DNA from: Coxiellaceae bacterium
GTDB taxonomy: Bacteria; Pseudomonadota; Gammaproteobacteria; Coxiellales; Coxiellaceae
NCBI GenBank assembly: GCA_014238445.1
Contig: JABABC010000179.1
Span: 1 to 5,459 of the forward strand
Reading direction: 5' to 3'
DNA length: 5,459 nucleotides
Shown piece by piece: positions 1 to 5,459 of this stretch. The position numbers were made by a program, and so were the translations under genes. The number at the start of each line of letters is the position of its first letter. Positions within the stretch are counted from its first letter, which is position 1. The notes beneath the pieces are model-generated. The model worked only from the letters and a program-made list of their open reading frames with translations. It did no database searches and had not been told where the DNA came from.

Positions 1-1518
1 GCTGCTGATGGCTATGCTCGAGTGAATGGTATTTCTGCGTGCTTTGTTACTTTTGGAGTAGGTGGCCTCAGCGCTATTAATGGAATTGCTGGCGCTTATG
101 CAGAAAATCTACCCGTGATTATCATATCAGGTGCGCCTAATTCCAACTCCATTCAACGCCGCGAGGTTGTGCATCACACAACGGGGACTAATGATCATGC
201 TTATATACGCAGAATGTTTCAAGAAGTGTGCTGTCATACAGAATGTATCATTTCACCAGATAACGCGCCGCTGCAAATCGACAATGCACTATACCAGGCT
301 GTTACTCAATCAAAACCTGTTTATATTGACATATCATGTAACATTTCCAATAGCCAAATAGCTGAAGCATCACCAAGGAACTTTCAAAAAGTTGACTTGA
401 ATGACAACATATCCCAGCAAGAAGCTAGTGAAGCGATCGCAAATAGAATTAATCAAGCAAATAAACCGATTTTCGTAATCGGCTCTGGATGTAGAGAGAG
501 AAAAATCAGCGATACCATAGCGAAGCTATCACTGGATACAGGGATTGCATTTACAACCATGCCTGATGCAAAAGGATTTATTTCAGAGAAACACCCGAAC
601 TATATAGGCCATTACTGGGGGCCAGTAAGTTGTGAAAATGTCTGTGAGATAGTTGAATCGAGTGATTGCTATATTTTTGTTGGGGCTAATATCAATGACT
701 ACACAACAGCAGGGTATCGAAATAATATATCTCAAAAAAATCTCATCCAAATAAAACGGACAAATACGACCATCGGTGATACCACATACACGAGAGCACA
801 CGTAGAAGACGTCTTAACAGCATTGGATAAGAAACTAAAGCCTAACAGAACTGCTTTAGAACAATTCAATGAAATTAATAAGAAAAACACTACCGTTGAT
901 CAAAACAATCCTAGCAATGAAAGCGTTTCCCGTGAGTACCTAGTAAAAAGCATACAATCTATGCTAACAGAGAAAAATCTTGTGTTAGTTGAAACGGGGG
1001 ATGCGTGGTTCAACGGTCTGGATTTGAAATTACCTGAAAACTGTCAGTTTGAAATTCAGATGCAGTATGGATCAATAGGGTGGTCTGTTGGCGCAACGCT
1101 AGGTGCACAAGTGGCTTTAAATAATAAAAAAAGAGTCATTGCATTAATTGGCGATGGATCTTTTCAAATGACAGCACAAGAATTATCAACAATAATCCGA
1201 TACAGACTGACCCCAATTATCTTTCTAGTAAACAATGCATCGTATGGGATTGAAGTGCAGATTCATGATGGCCCCTACAATGTTATCAACAATTGGTCAT
1301 ATGCAAAATTAGTTGACGTGTTCAGAGGCGGGAATATGGATGCAAAATCGGTATGTGTAACCACAGAAGCAGGACTCTCCAATGCAATTGAAGAGGCTGA
1401 GAAAACTGAAGCGCTGTATTTTATAGAAGTAAAATTGGACTTAAACGATTGCAACAAGAAATTATTACAATGGGGAAAGTATGTTGCTGAATATAATTCG
1501 AGAAAACCAAAAGACTAA
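1..1518 (+). CDS. pdc: Pyruvate decarboxylase (ThDP-dependent 2-oxoacid decarboxylase), 5' end missing
   Basis: Open from base 1 to TAA at 1516-1518, giving 505 visible codons with no start in the window. The family enzyme splits pyruvate to acetaldehyde and CO2 in the cytoplasm using thiamine diphosphate and Mg2+. The text follows Zymomonas mobilis Pdc, compared from memory. The His-His pair (172-177) falls at His113/His114, the GDGS cofactor motif (1150-1161) puts Asp at 440, Asn-Asn (1231-1236) ends at Asn467, and Glu (1252-1254) falls at Glu473, all with a constant offset of 55. Ile (1249 and 1261), Trp (1006-1008, in GDAWFNG) and Tyr (700-702, in NDYTTAGY) match the pyruvate pocket Ile472, Ile476, Trp392 and Tyr290. 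The signature HDGPYN and the C-terminus NSRKPKD also match. About 55 N-terminal residues, including the cofactor-activating Glu50, lie upstream. The Mg-ligand position 469 is Ser instead of Gly, which is tolerable because the ligand is a backbone oxygen. Indolepyruvate decarboxylase is the main alternative, but the pocket favours pyruvate. Confidence 0.93.
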   Translation, partial: AADGYARVNGISACFVTFGVGGLSAINGIAGAYAENLPVIIISGAPNSNSIQRREVVHHTTGTNDHAYIRRMFQEVCCHTECIISPDNAPLQIDNALYQAVTQSKPVYIDISCNISNSQIAEASPRNFQKVDLNDNISQQEASEAIANRINQANKPIFVIGSGCRERKISDTIAKLSLDTGIAFTTMPDAKGFISEKHPNYIGHYWGPVSCENVCEIVESSDCYIFVGANINDYTTAGYRNNISQKNLIQIKRTNTTIGDTTYTRAHVEDVLTALDKKLKPNRTALEQFNEINKKNTTVDQNNPSNESVSREYLVKSIQSMLTEKNLVLVETGDAWFNGLDLKLPENCQFEIQMQYGSIGWSVGATLGAQVALNNKKRVIALIGDGSFQMTAQELSTIIRYRLTPIIFLVNNASYGIEVQIHDGPYNVINNWSYAKLVDVFRGGNMDAKSVCVTTEAGLSNAIEEAEKTEALYFIEVKLDLNDCNKKLLQWGKYVAEYNSRKPKD

Positions 1519-1705
1519 TTAAAACGTAATCTTTACAAACAATATAATGTTATAATAATTTCGTATTTCACGATGAGAATAGAGCCCTAATGGATAGTGA
1601 ATCAAATGGCTGCTATCACCAGGATTTAAAACTAGCCAACGAGAGTGCGAAAGGTGCGTTGAAAAAAAGTTATAAAAAGGCTTTTATGTAACTAATTGTT
1701 TATAG

Positions 1706-1780
1706 ATGTATTTTTTAATAAAAATAATCAGGGTTGCCTTTTTTATCTCGTTAATAAAGAAATATTTTATTAGCGCTTAG
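1706..1780 (+). other. Short hydrophobic leader-like frame, probable detached signal sequence
   Basis: ATG at 1706 opens 24 codons of mostly hydrophobic sequence with lysines (contains RVAFFISLIKKYFISA) and stops at TAG 1778-1780, inside the heptamer repeat. A TAG at 1703-1705 directly precedes the ATG, so this is the only canonical start in the frame. No good Shine-Dalgarno sequence precedes it. If two of the three heptamer copies (1777-1790) were absent, this frame would run without a stop into the eight-cysteine gene, giving KKYFISALMTLLFSMV, which has the positive n-region and hydrophobic h-region of a Sec signal. I therefore read it as the displaced 5' end of that gene. It could instead be a chance frame in AT-rich DNA or a leader peptide that allows translational restart 11-14 bases downstream. 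Confidence 0.4.
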
Positions 1781-1790
1781 CGCTTAGCGC
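1770..1790 (+). repeat. Heptanucleotide tandem repeat (TTAGCGC)x3
   Basis: Three perfect head-to-tail copies of TTAGCGC occupy these 21 bases and end one base before the TTG/ATG start pair of the next gene. Seven is not a multiple of three, so each copy gained or lost shifts the downstream frame. The unit contains the palindrome AGCGCT across copy junctions. With three copies, frame 1 meets TAG at 1771, frame 2 meets TAG at 1778 and frame 3 meets TAG at 1785, so nothing translated from upstream can enter the downstream gene. Confidence 0.9.
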
Positions 1791-1794
1791 ATTG

Positions 1795-2358
1795 ATGACA
1801 TTGCTATTTTCAATGGTTCATGAAAATGATAATGAGCAGTCTGTAACCCAGGAAGATTGTAAAACGGCAGAAATGAAAGTATGCCCTGTGTACAATGGAT
1901 CAGCCATACATATAAACGGCCGTCATAAACAAAACTTCGTAGTAGCATGTGAGAATAAAGATGGGATGCAATATATACCCAAGAGTGTAGAGGTTATGTG
2001 TACCAAGAATAGCGGGGATGAACACCTTGTAGATCTTATTAATTACTCTCCATACGAAATGAAGGTAGCAAGACCAAATAGTAAAACGGATCAATATCAG
2101 GTGTTCGGTTTCTTTATGGATAATAAGAACGATGATAAACGACACATTTACATTACTCTGGATTGTTCAGAACCTGCTGCTGATAACAAACCAATATTCT
2201 CGATCAAAAACGACCAAACACACCAATGTGGACCAAATGGGGGTGGAGGATCGCAAACCTACCAAGAGGTAATAGATGCAGGGATTATTGTATATGACAA
2301 AGAAGATACGTACGACTGGATCCAATGCAAAAATACACAAAATAACTGTTACAGATAA
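1795..2358 (+). CDS. Hypothetical eight-cysteine protein with disrupted export signal
   Basis: I do not recognise this protein. It has 187 residues if started at ATG 1795; TTG 1792 and ATG 1813 are alternatives, and none has a Shine-Dalgarno sequence. In-frame TAG 1771-1773 limits upstream extension. Residues 1-8 (MTLLFSMV) look like the second half of a signal peptide without its positive start, followed by a hydrophilic mature part. Cysteines at 22, 30, 52, 69, 124, 145, 178 and 185 are even in number and spread out, as expected for disulfide bonding outside the cytoplasm. The run CGPNGGGGS (145-153) suggests a flexible link before the C-terminal segment. The gene is low in GC (about 35 percent in one sampled line). 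Convergent with the six-cysteine gene. It may be functional at low level, a cytosolic form, or a pseudogene whose signal was broken by the adjacent repeat. Confidence 0.6.
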   Translation: MTLLFSMVHENDNEQSVTQEDCKTAEMKVCPVYNGSAIHINGRHKQNFVVACENKDGMQYIPKSVEVMCTKNSGDEHLVDLINYSPYEMKVARPNSKTDQYQVFGFFMDNKNDDKRHIYITLDCSEPAADNKPIFSIKNDQTHQCGPNGGGGSQTYQEVIDAGIIVYDKEDTYDWIQCKNTQNNCYR

Positions 2359-2433
2359 CAGGGGGTGGAATAGGAGATGGTCCAGTTAGGATGCTGTGAC
2401 GTTTGTATTTTTTAATAGAACGTTGGAATAATA

Positions 2434-2505
2434 GTGAGTGTCATCGTTTAAATTGTAAAAGAACTAAGGTTATTGATCTTGCACAATTTAAATCACGACG
2501 CTCAC
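2434..2505 (+). repeat. 23-base imperfect inverted repeat between convergent genes
   Basis: Arms 2434-2456 and 2483-2505 flank a 26-base loop. Pairing gives 19 Watson-Crick pairs, two G-T wobbles and two mismatches, with the central ten bases ACAATTTAAA matching perfectly. As plus-strand RNA 21 of 23 positions can pair. In the minus-strand RNA the two wobbles become A-C mismatches, so the plus transcript of the eight-cysteine gene folds better. Six Ts follow at 2519-2524, 13 bases beyond the stem, too far for a textbook intrinsic terminator. Possible roles are a transcript 3' end structure or a small mobile-element remnant. Confidence 0.6.
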
Positions 2506-2596
2506 GGTTATGAGGCTATTTTTTGGGATATGTGATGGGTCTTTAGGGAGATGAATTCGGCGCACAACAGAATATTCAGTGGCACGCCGTATATTA

Positions 2597-3040
2597 TTAG
2601 GGTGTTACTGTCATTGTGCCTTCACTGCCATTGCCAGTGTAGGTAATATCACCTGAAATGCCTGACATAGTAATGTTGTTGCCATCAATATGAAGAGTAG
2701 CTGTTCCAGAGACACTGCCGCTGCAATGCTCACCTTCGTATACGGTGATATGGCATGAGCTGCCAGCACAGGCTGTTTTTAAGCCTTCGATAGGTGTCGT
2801 GCACGTTGAAGTGCCATTGGCACCAGTTTCGCCAGTAGGCATATTAGGATTACTGTCGCAGCTTTCAAAGATATTCATAGGTGCTTTATCACTACAGCCG
2901 CCTGTGAAGGTATCAATCATTAAGGTGGAGGTACTGGCTTTTTGATTGACAGTATTGAGTATAAAGTCGGTTGCAAAGCAAGTTGGGGTGGCACAAGCCA
3001 AGCTAATGATAGTACTGAGGGTTACCGTTTTAATATTCAT
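2597..3040 (-). CDS. Hypothetical secreted cysteine-rich protein with Sec signal peptide
   Basis: Unrecognised 147-residue protein. Start ATG at 3040-3038 is fixed by AAGGAG (3052-3047) six bases away. Residues 1-23 form a signal peptide: Lys4, a hydrophobic core (VTLSTIISLACA) and a likely cleavage site CFA|TDF, sending it to the periplasm or outside. Cys16 in SLAC could be a poor lipobox, but Ser at -3 makes this less likely. The mature part is 124 residues, rich in Thr, Ser and Gly, with six cysteines at 49, 61, 80, 91, 96 and 106, enough for three disulfides. It contains HITVYEGEHCSGSVSG and ends in a Gly/Thr-rich stretch with alternating hydrophobics, suggesting beta strands. No catalytic motif is visible. 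It stands alone, with a probable own promoter and a 5' stem-loop. It resembles the convergent neighbour only in being small and rich in cysteine. Confidence 0.85.
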   Translation of the reverse strand: MNIKTVTLSTIISLACATPTCFATDFILNTVNQKASTSTLMIDTFTGGCSDKAPMNIFESCDSNPNMPTGETGANGTSTCTTPIEGLKTACAGSSCHITVYEGEHCSGSVSGTATLHIDGNNITMSGISGDITYTGNGSEGTMTVTP

Positions 3041-3071
3041 AATAAACTCCTTATTGAATGAGGTTAAAACG

Positions 3072-3106
3072 TCATCGTTTGGGGTATGTTGTTACCTTAA
3101 CGATGA
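3072..3106 (-). promoter_or_regulatory. Stem-loop in the 5' leader of the six-cysteine secreted protein gene
   Basis: A perfect 8-base inverted repeat (TCATCGTT 3072-3079, AACGATGA 3099-3106) encloses a second inverted repeat (GGTA 3083-3086, TACC 3093-3096) with a six-base apical loop. In the minus-strand RNA this folds as an 8-bp stem, a small internal loop and a 4-bp upper stem. It lies 32 bases upstream of the start codon and about five bases after the transcript start predicted from the -10 box. It could be a 5' stabilising hairpin or, as DNA, an operator next to the start site. Confidence 0.45.
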
Positions 3107-3117
3107 GTTCGGGCGAC

Positions 3118-3147
3118 AATATAACATACTCAATCTGTGATTGTTAT
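3118..3147 (-). promoter_or_regulatory. Possible sigma-70-type promoter for the six-cysteine gene
   Basis: On the minus strand TATATT (3123-3118) matches the -10 consensus at five of six positions. ATAACA (3147-3142), 18 bases upstream, matches four of six -35 bases. Transcription would begin near 3111, giving a leader of about 70 bases that contains the stem-loop. The -35 is weak, so this is tentative. Confidence 0.3.
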
Positions 3148-3656
3148 TGATTGAAAAGTGACCGGCATATGAGTCGATATTTTAACTTATCTATTTGTTT
3201 TTTAATTAATTTTTTATTTTTATGAAAGAAAAGCGCTGCTTTTATTTTGTACTGATTATGTGATGAAAGCCTGTTTTTTTGCTCAAGTGGGGGTAGTTAA
3301 CAGTTCATGGCGTATTGAATCTGGTGATGAAGTTATGCGTGACTGATTGTGTGTTTATGGTTGGATGGATCAATCGTGGATTTGGCACATAAAGGGGATG
3401 CGTTTTAGCGAGTTCGTCGGGCTAGGTTGAATCATCTGGGGTGTTTACATTGAAACATGTGTTTTTCAAGGAGCCTAGGTCTATACCTGGAGCGCGCAAT
3501 GGTGTGGATACGATAGTGGTGAGGAATGTCTGTGGTTGATAGAGGAGCGCAAGCTATGCAGTGGGCATTAATGGCTTATAGTATTAAAAGAGCTGTATGC
3601 AAGTTGCGGGTTTTTCGATAGACTCCTGGTTGATTTAAAAGAGATCATATTAGTCT
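3141..3656. other. Gene-free spacer of about 500 bases
   Basis: Frames on both strands are interrupted often and I found no convincing protein, tRNA or repeat. The left part (3171-3250) is very AT-rich and includes a small hairpin AAAAGC-GCT-GCTTTT (3229-3243) followed by ATTTT. This resembles a weak terminator on the plus strand, but no plus-strand gene ends upstream of it. From about 3290 the base composition is more like coding DNA, and short open stretches exist, for example 21 codons from ATG 3556 with a GAGGAG nine bases upstream. It may hold a decayed gene or an untranslated RNA, and presumably the promoter for rnhA, though I see no clear -35/-10 pair. Confidence 0.5.
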
Positions 3657-3663
3657 AAGGGAG
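3657..3663 (+). promoter_or_regulatory. Ribosome binding site setting the GTG start of rnhA
   Basis: AAGGGAG lies seven bases before GTG 3671, which decides for this start over the in-frame ATG at 3686. The latter would remove the first residues of the opening beta strand, just before catalytic Asp9. Confidence 0.75.
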
Positions 3664-3670
3664 TGTATTC

Positions 3671-4105
3671 GTGAAGTTGATTGAAATGTTCACAGATGGT
3701 GCGTGTCAGGGCAACCCGGGTCCAGGTGGCTGGGGGGTTGTGTTACGGTGTGGTGAGCATGAGAAATACTTATCCGGTGCAGAGGAAATGACGACGAATA
3801 ACCGTATGGAGTTGCAGGCCGTTATTGAGGGTTTGCGTGCATTGAAGGGGCGGTGTTCGGTGGATGTGACCACCGATTCACAATACGTGCGTAATGGCAT
3901 TACACAATGGATCACGCAATGGAAGCAGCGTCAGTGGAGGACGGCGAGTAAAAAGCCGGTTAAGAATGTGGATTTATGGCAGGTGCTTGATGAAGAAGCG
4001 GCACGTCATGAGATTCGGTGGCACTGGGTTAAAGGGCACAGTGGGCATCGAGAAAACGAGTTGGCCGACCAATTAGCCACGCAGGCCATCGAACAAGTGA
4101 GATAA
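3671..4105 (+). CDS. rnhA: Ribonuclease HI
   Basis: A 144-residue cytoplasmic endonuclease that cuts the RNA strand of RNA-DNA hybrids, removing primers and R-loops with two Mg2+ ions. Against E. coli RNase HI (155 residues) all five active-site residues are present, each one position earlier: Asp9 in FTDGACQGNPGPGGWG, Glu47 in NNRMEL, Asp69 in TTDSQYV, His123 in KGHSGH and Asp133 in ENELADQLA. The basic Trp-rich segment at residues 79-99 (contains WKQRQW and ASKKPVKN) matches the hybrid-binding basic protrusion. Starts at GTG with a good ribosome binding site. The stop codon TAA is part of the ribosome binding site of dnaQ ten bases on, so the two are almost certainly co-transcribed and translationally coupled. 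Sampled GC is higher (about 52 percent) than in the genes to its left. Full length, no defects seen. Confidence 0.97.
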   Translation: MKLIEMFTDGACQGNPGPGGWGVVLRCGEHEKYLSGAEEMTTNNRMELQAVIEGLRALKGRCSVDVTTDSQYVRNGITQWITQWKQRQWRTASKKPVKNVDLWQVLDEEAARHEIRWHWVKGHSGHRENELADQLATQAIEQVR

Positions 4106-4115
4106 GGAAGATAAC

Positions 4116-4829
4116 ATGACTCGACAAATTTTCTTAGATACAGAAACCACGGGTATTTCGCACCAGCAAGGGCATCGTATTATCGAGATAGGGTGTTTGG
4201 AAGCGATTGATCGTAAGATCACGCAGCGGCATTTTCATCATTATATTAACCCTGGTCGAGAGATCGACGCAGGTGCTATGAGGGTTCATGGTATTACCAG
4301 TGAGTTTCTTCAAGATAAGCCGCGATTTGATGCCATTGGTCAGGCATTTCTTGATTATATTCAGGGCGCCGAAATCATTATTCATAATGCCCCTTTTGAT
4401 GTGGGCTTTCTAGACGCTGAATTGCGGCGACTTTCCGCTGATCACCCGGGTATAGCGAAGCAAGTGTCGATTGTGGATACCTTGGTGATGGCGCGGAAGA
4501 TACACCCCGGGCAAAAAAATAATTTAGATGCGTTATGTCGTCGTTATGCTATCGATAACACGCACCGCGAATTACACGGTGCATTATTGGATGCGCAATT
4601 ATTAGCTCAAGTCTATTTCCGTATGACCGGTGGTCAGGCAGCGTTGTTTGCGGAGCCAGTAGAAGATCGCAAGGAGGACGGTGAAATTTTGGCCACTTTA
4701 GCTTCTTCTCAGTCTCGTATTCATACGTTTCAACTGGCAGAGTCTGAGAAACAGCAACACCAAAGCTATCTAGACTCTATGGAAAAAGATCAAGGCTGTT
4801 TTTGGTTGGAGAATGGGCTTTCCTCTTGA
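4116..4829 (+). CDS. dnaQ: DNA polymerase III epsilon subunit (3'-5' proofreading exonuclease)
   Basis: A 237-residue proofreading exonuclease of the replicative polymerase core; the E. coli protein has 243. DEDDh exonuclease motifs appear in order: Exo I DTETTG (Asp8, Glu10), Exo II HNAPFDVGFLD (Asp95) and Exo III HGALLDAQ (His154, Asp159). These correspond to E. coli Asp12, Glu14, Asp103, His162 and Asp167. After the catalytic domain, TGGQAALF (171-178) carries QAALF, a good match to the beta-clamp binding pentapeptide. The tail (about 200-237) is hydrophilic and ends with YLDSMEKDQGCFW, like the alpha-subunit-binding end of E. coli epsilon, then six extra residues. Starts at ATG with TAAGGAAG (4103-4110) five bases upstream, overlapping the rnhA stop. 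In E. coli rnhA and dnaQ diverge, while here they are in tandem. No terminator is evident after the TGA stop, so read-through into the lipoprotein gene 80 bases on is possible. Confidence 0.97.
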   Translation: MTRQIFLDTETTGISHQQGHRIIEIGCLEAIDRKITQRHFHHYINPGREIDAGAMRVHGITSEFLQDKPRFDAIGQAFLDYIQGAEIIIHNAPFDVGFLDAELRRLSADHPGIAKQVSIVDTLVMARKIHPGQKNNLDALCRRYAIDNTHRELHGALLDAQLLAQVYFRMTGGQAALFAEPVEDRKEDGEILATLASSQSRIHTFQLAESEKQQHQSYLDSMEKDQGCFWLENGLSS

Positions 4830-4909
4830 GAAAATGTTGATAGTTTGATACTTTTTATAGGGATGTCGGTTTTTTGAAGGGACGCATGGTGACATGCAAG
4901 GGATGCGCT

Positions 4910-5459
4910 ATGTGGAAATGTTTTCGCCAGTATGCTGTTTGTGTTTTAGTGCTCGTAATGAGTTTTTTTCTCAATGCATGTGCGCCGCCTGTTCAGGAGG
5001 CAACCTTAGATACTTCTGACCCCAATGCCATTAAGCATTTAGCATTAAAGGGTATTTCGCTTATGGAAGAAAAGAAGTATCCCCAAGCGCGTCAAGTGTT
5101 TGCGGTAGGCTTGAGAAATGACCCGGCCAGTTGTTCTTTGAATACATTAAATGCGCTTGCGTATCAAATGCAGGGCAGACAAAATAACGTTTCTTTGCTA
5201 GGTAAGGCTGTATCAGGATACCATATTGCATCGCGTTATTGCCCTAATGATCCATGGCCTTACTACTACACGGGTGTTGCGTCATTGCAAACCAAGCGTT
5301 ATTTAACGGCAGATAAGAATTTCAAGACAGCGGCACAACTACTGAAAAACACGAAGAGTCATCCGCCTTTAACGCAGTTATATCGAGCTTACTTATACAG
5401 TGCTTATCGCAGTGGGCAGATTCAAGATGGAAAGGAAGCGTTAGCTGAGTTAGAGAAAC
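4910..5459 (+). CDS. Lipoprotein with TPR-like repeats, 3' end missing
   Basis: 183 codons are visible and the frame runs off the window. The N-terminus is a lipoprotein signal: Lys3 and Arg6, hydrophobic residues 9-21 and lipobox LNAC with Cys24, predicting a lipid-anchored envelope protein. The next residues, Ala-Pro, carry no Asp at +2, which suggests outer-membrane sorting. Residues 40-73 (contains EEKKYPQARQVFAVGL) fit a TPR helix pair, and 115-146 (contains YYYTGVASLQTKRY) fits another; 74-111 may be a third, degenerate one. The TPR fold is a protein-docking scaffold, here perhaps in cell-envelope assembly. I cannot name the partner or family. ATG 4910 is preferred because AAGGGA (4898-4903) is six bases upstream and it gives a compact signal peptide. 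ATG 4886, with its own AAGGGA (4877-4882), would add eight residues. It follows dnaQ on the same strand. Confidence 0.85.
   Translation, partial: MWKCFRQYAVCVLVLVMSFFLNACAPPVQEATLDTSDPNAIKHLALKGISLMEEKKYPQARQVFAVGLRNDPASCSLNTLNALAYQMQGRQNNVSLLGKAVSGYHIASRYCPNDPWPYYYTGVASLQTKRYLTADKNFKTAAQLLKNTKSHPPLTQLYRAYLYSAYRSGQIQDGKEALAELEK

Noticed and set aside
583..801. Minus-strand open frame inside pdc
   Set aside because: Antisense shadow of a well-matched coding region.
2434..2505. Integron attC site
   Set aside because: The required GTTRRRY/RYYYAAC core pair is absent from the ends of the inverted repeat and no integrase is in the window.
2558..2589. CGGCG...CGCCG inverted repeat just past the end of the six-cysteine gene, as a terminator
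   Set aside because: Only five pairs around a 22-base loop and no T-tract on the minus strand.
2440..3080. Direct repeat GTCATCGTTT at 2440-2449 and 3071-3080, flanking the six-cysteine gene
   Set aside because: A ten-base match is expected several times by chance in a window of this size, and each copy is better explained as part of its own inverted repeat.
2745..3140. Plus-strand open frames across and beyond the six-cysteine gene
   Set aside because: They are antisense to a gene with a clear signal peptide and ribosome binding site and encode no recognisable protein.
3291..3500. Possible tRNA or structured RNA around the small hairpin CTAGGT-CTAT-ACCTGG (3475-3490)
   Set aside because: No GTTCGA-type T-loop, no CCA end and no cloverleaf arms could be laid out.
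3556..3621. 21-codon frame with GAGGAG upstream, as a small gene before rnhA
   Set aside because: Very short, spacing of nine bases is long, no recognisable feature; left as part of the spacer description.
4826..4861. Promoter between dnaQ and the lipoprotein gene (TTGATA 4837-4842, TATAGG 4856-4861)
   Set aside because: The spacing is only 13 bases, too short for a sigma-70 promoter.

Overview
The window looks like a piece of a gammaproteobacterial chromosome. The firmest evidence is the same-strand pair rnhA-dnaQ, whose proteins match the E. coli enzymes residue for residue at every catalytic position. Tandem rather than divergent rnhA-dnaQ would fit a Legionella/Coxiella-like lineage, but this is inference and I cannot name the organism.

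Layout. (1) Bases 1-1518 (+): the 3' nine-tenths of a thiamine-diphosphate-dependent pyruvate decarboxylase of the Zymomonas type, an uncommon enzyme in bacteria. Its start lies before the window. (2) Bases 1519-1794: AT-rich spacer with a short hydrophobic leader-like frame (1706-1780) that ends inside three tandem copies of the heptamer TTAGCGC (1770-1790). (3) Bases 1795-2358 (+): an unrecognised protein with eight cysteines, whose export signal appears to have been split off by that repeat. (4) Bases 2359-2596: spacer between convergent genes, holding a 23-base imperfect inverted repeat. (5) Bases 2597-3040 (-): a second unrecognised small protein with a clear signal peptide and six cysteines in the mature part. 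It has a strong ribosome binding site and a stem-loop near its probable transcript start. (6) Bases 3141-3656: about 500 bases with no convincing gene. (7) Bases 3671-4829 (+): rnhA and dnaQ as a tight two-gene unit. (8) Bases 4910-5459 (+): the start of a lipoprotein with TPR-like helices, running off the window.

The left part (to about 3650) reads as accessory DNA. It has lower GC in the lines I sampled, isolated genes in mixed orientation, unrecognised secreted proteins and long spacers. The right part is compact housekeeping DNA: RNase HI removes RNA from RNA-DNA hybrids and epsilon proofreads for DNA polymerase III. The most interesting signal is the heptamer repeat at the signal-peptide junction of the eight-cysteine protein. 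In the present three-copy state no reading frame enters the gene from a usable upstream start, whereas a one-copy state would give one continuous exported protein.
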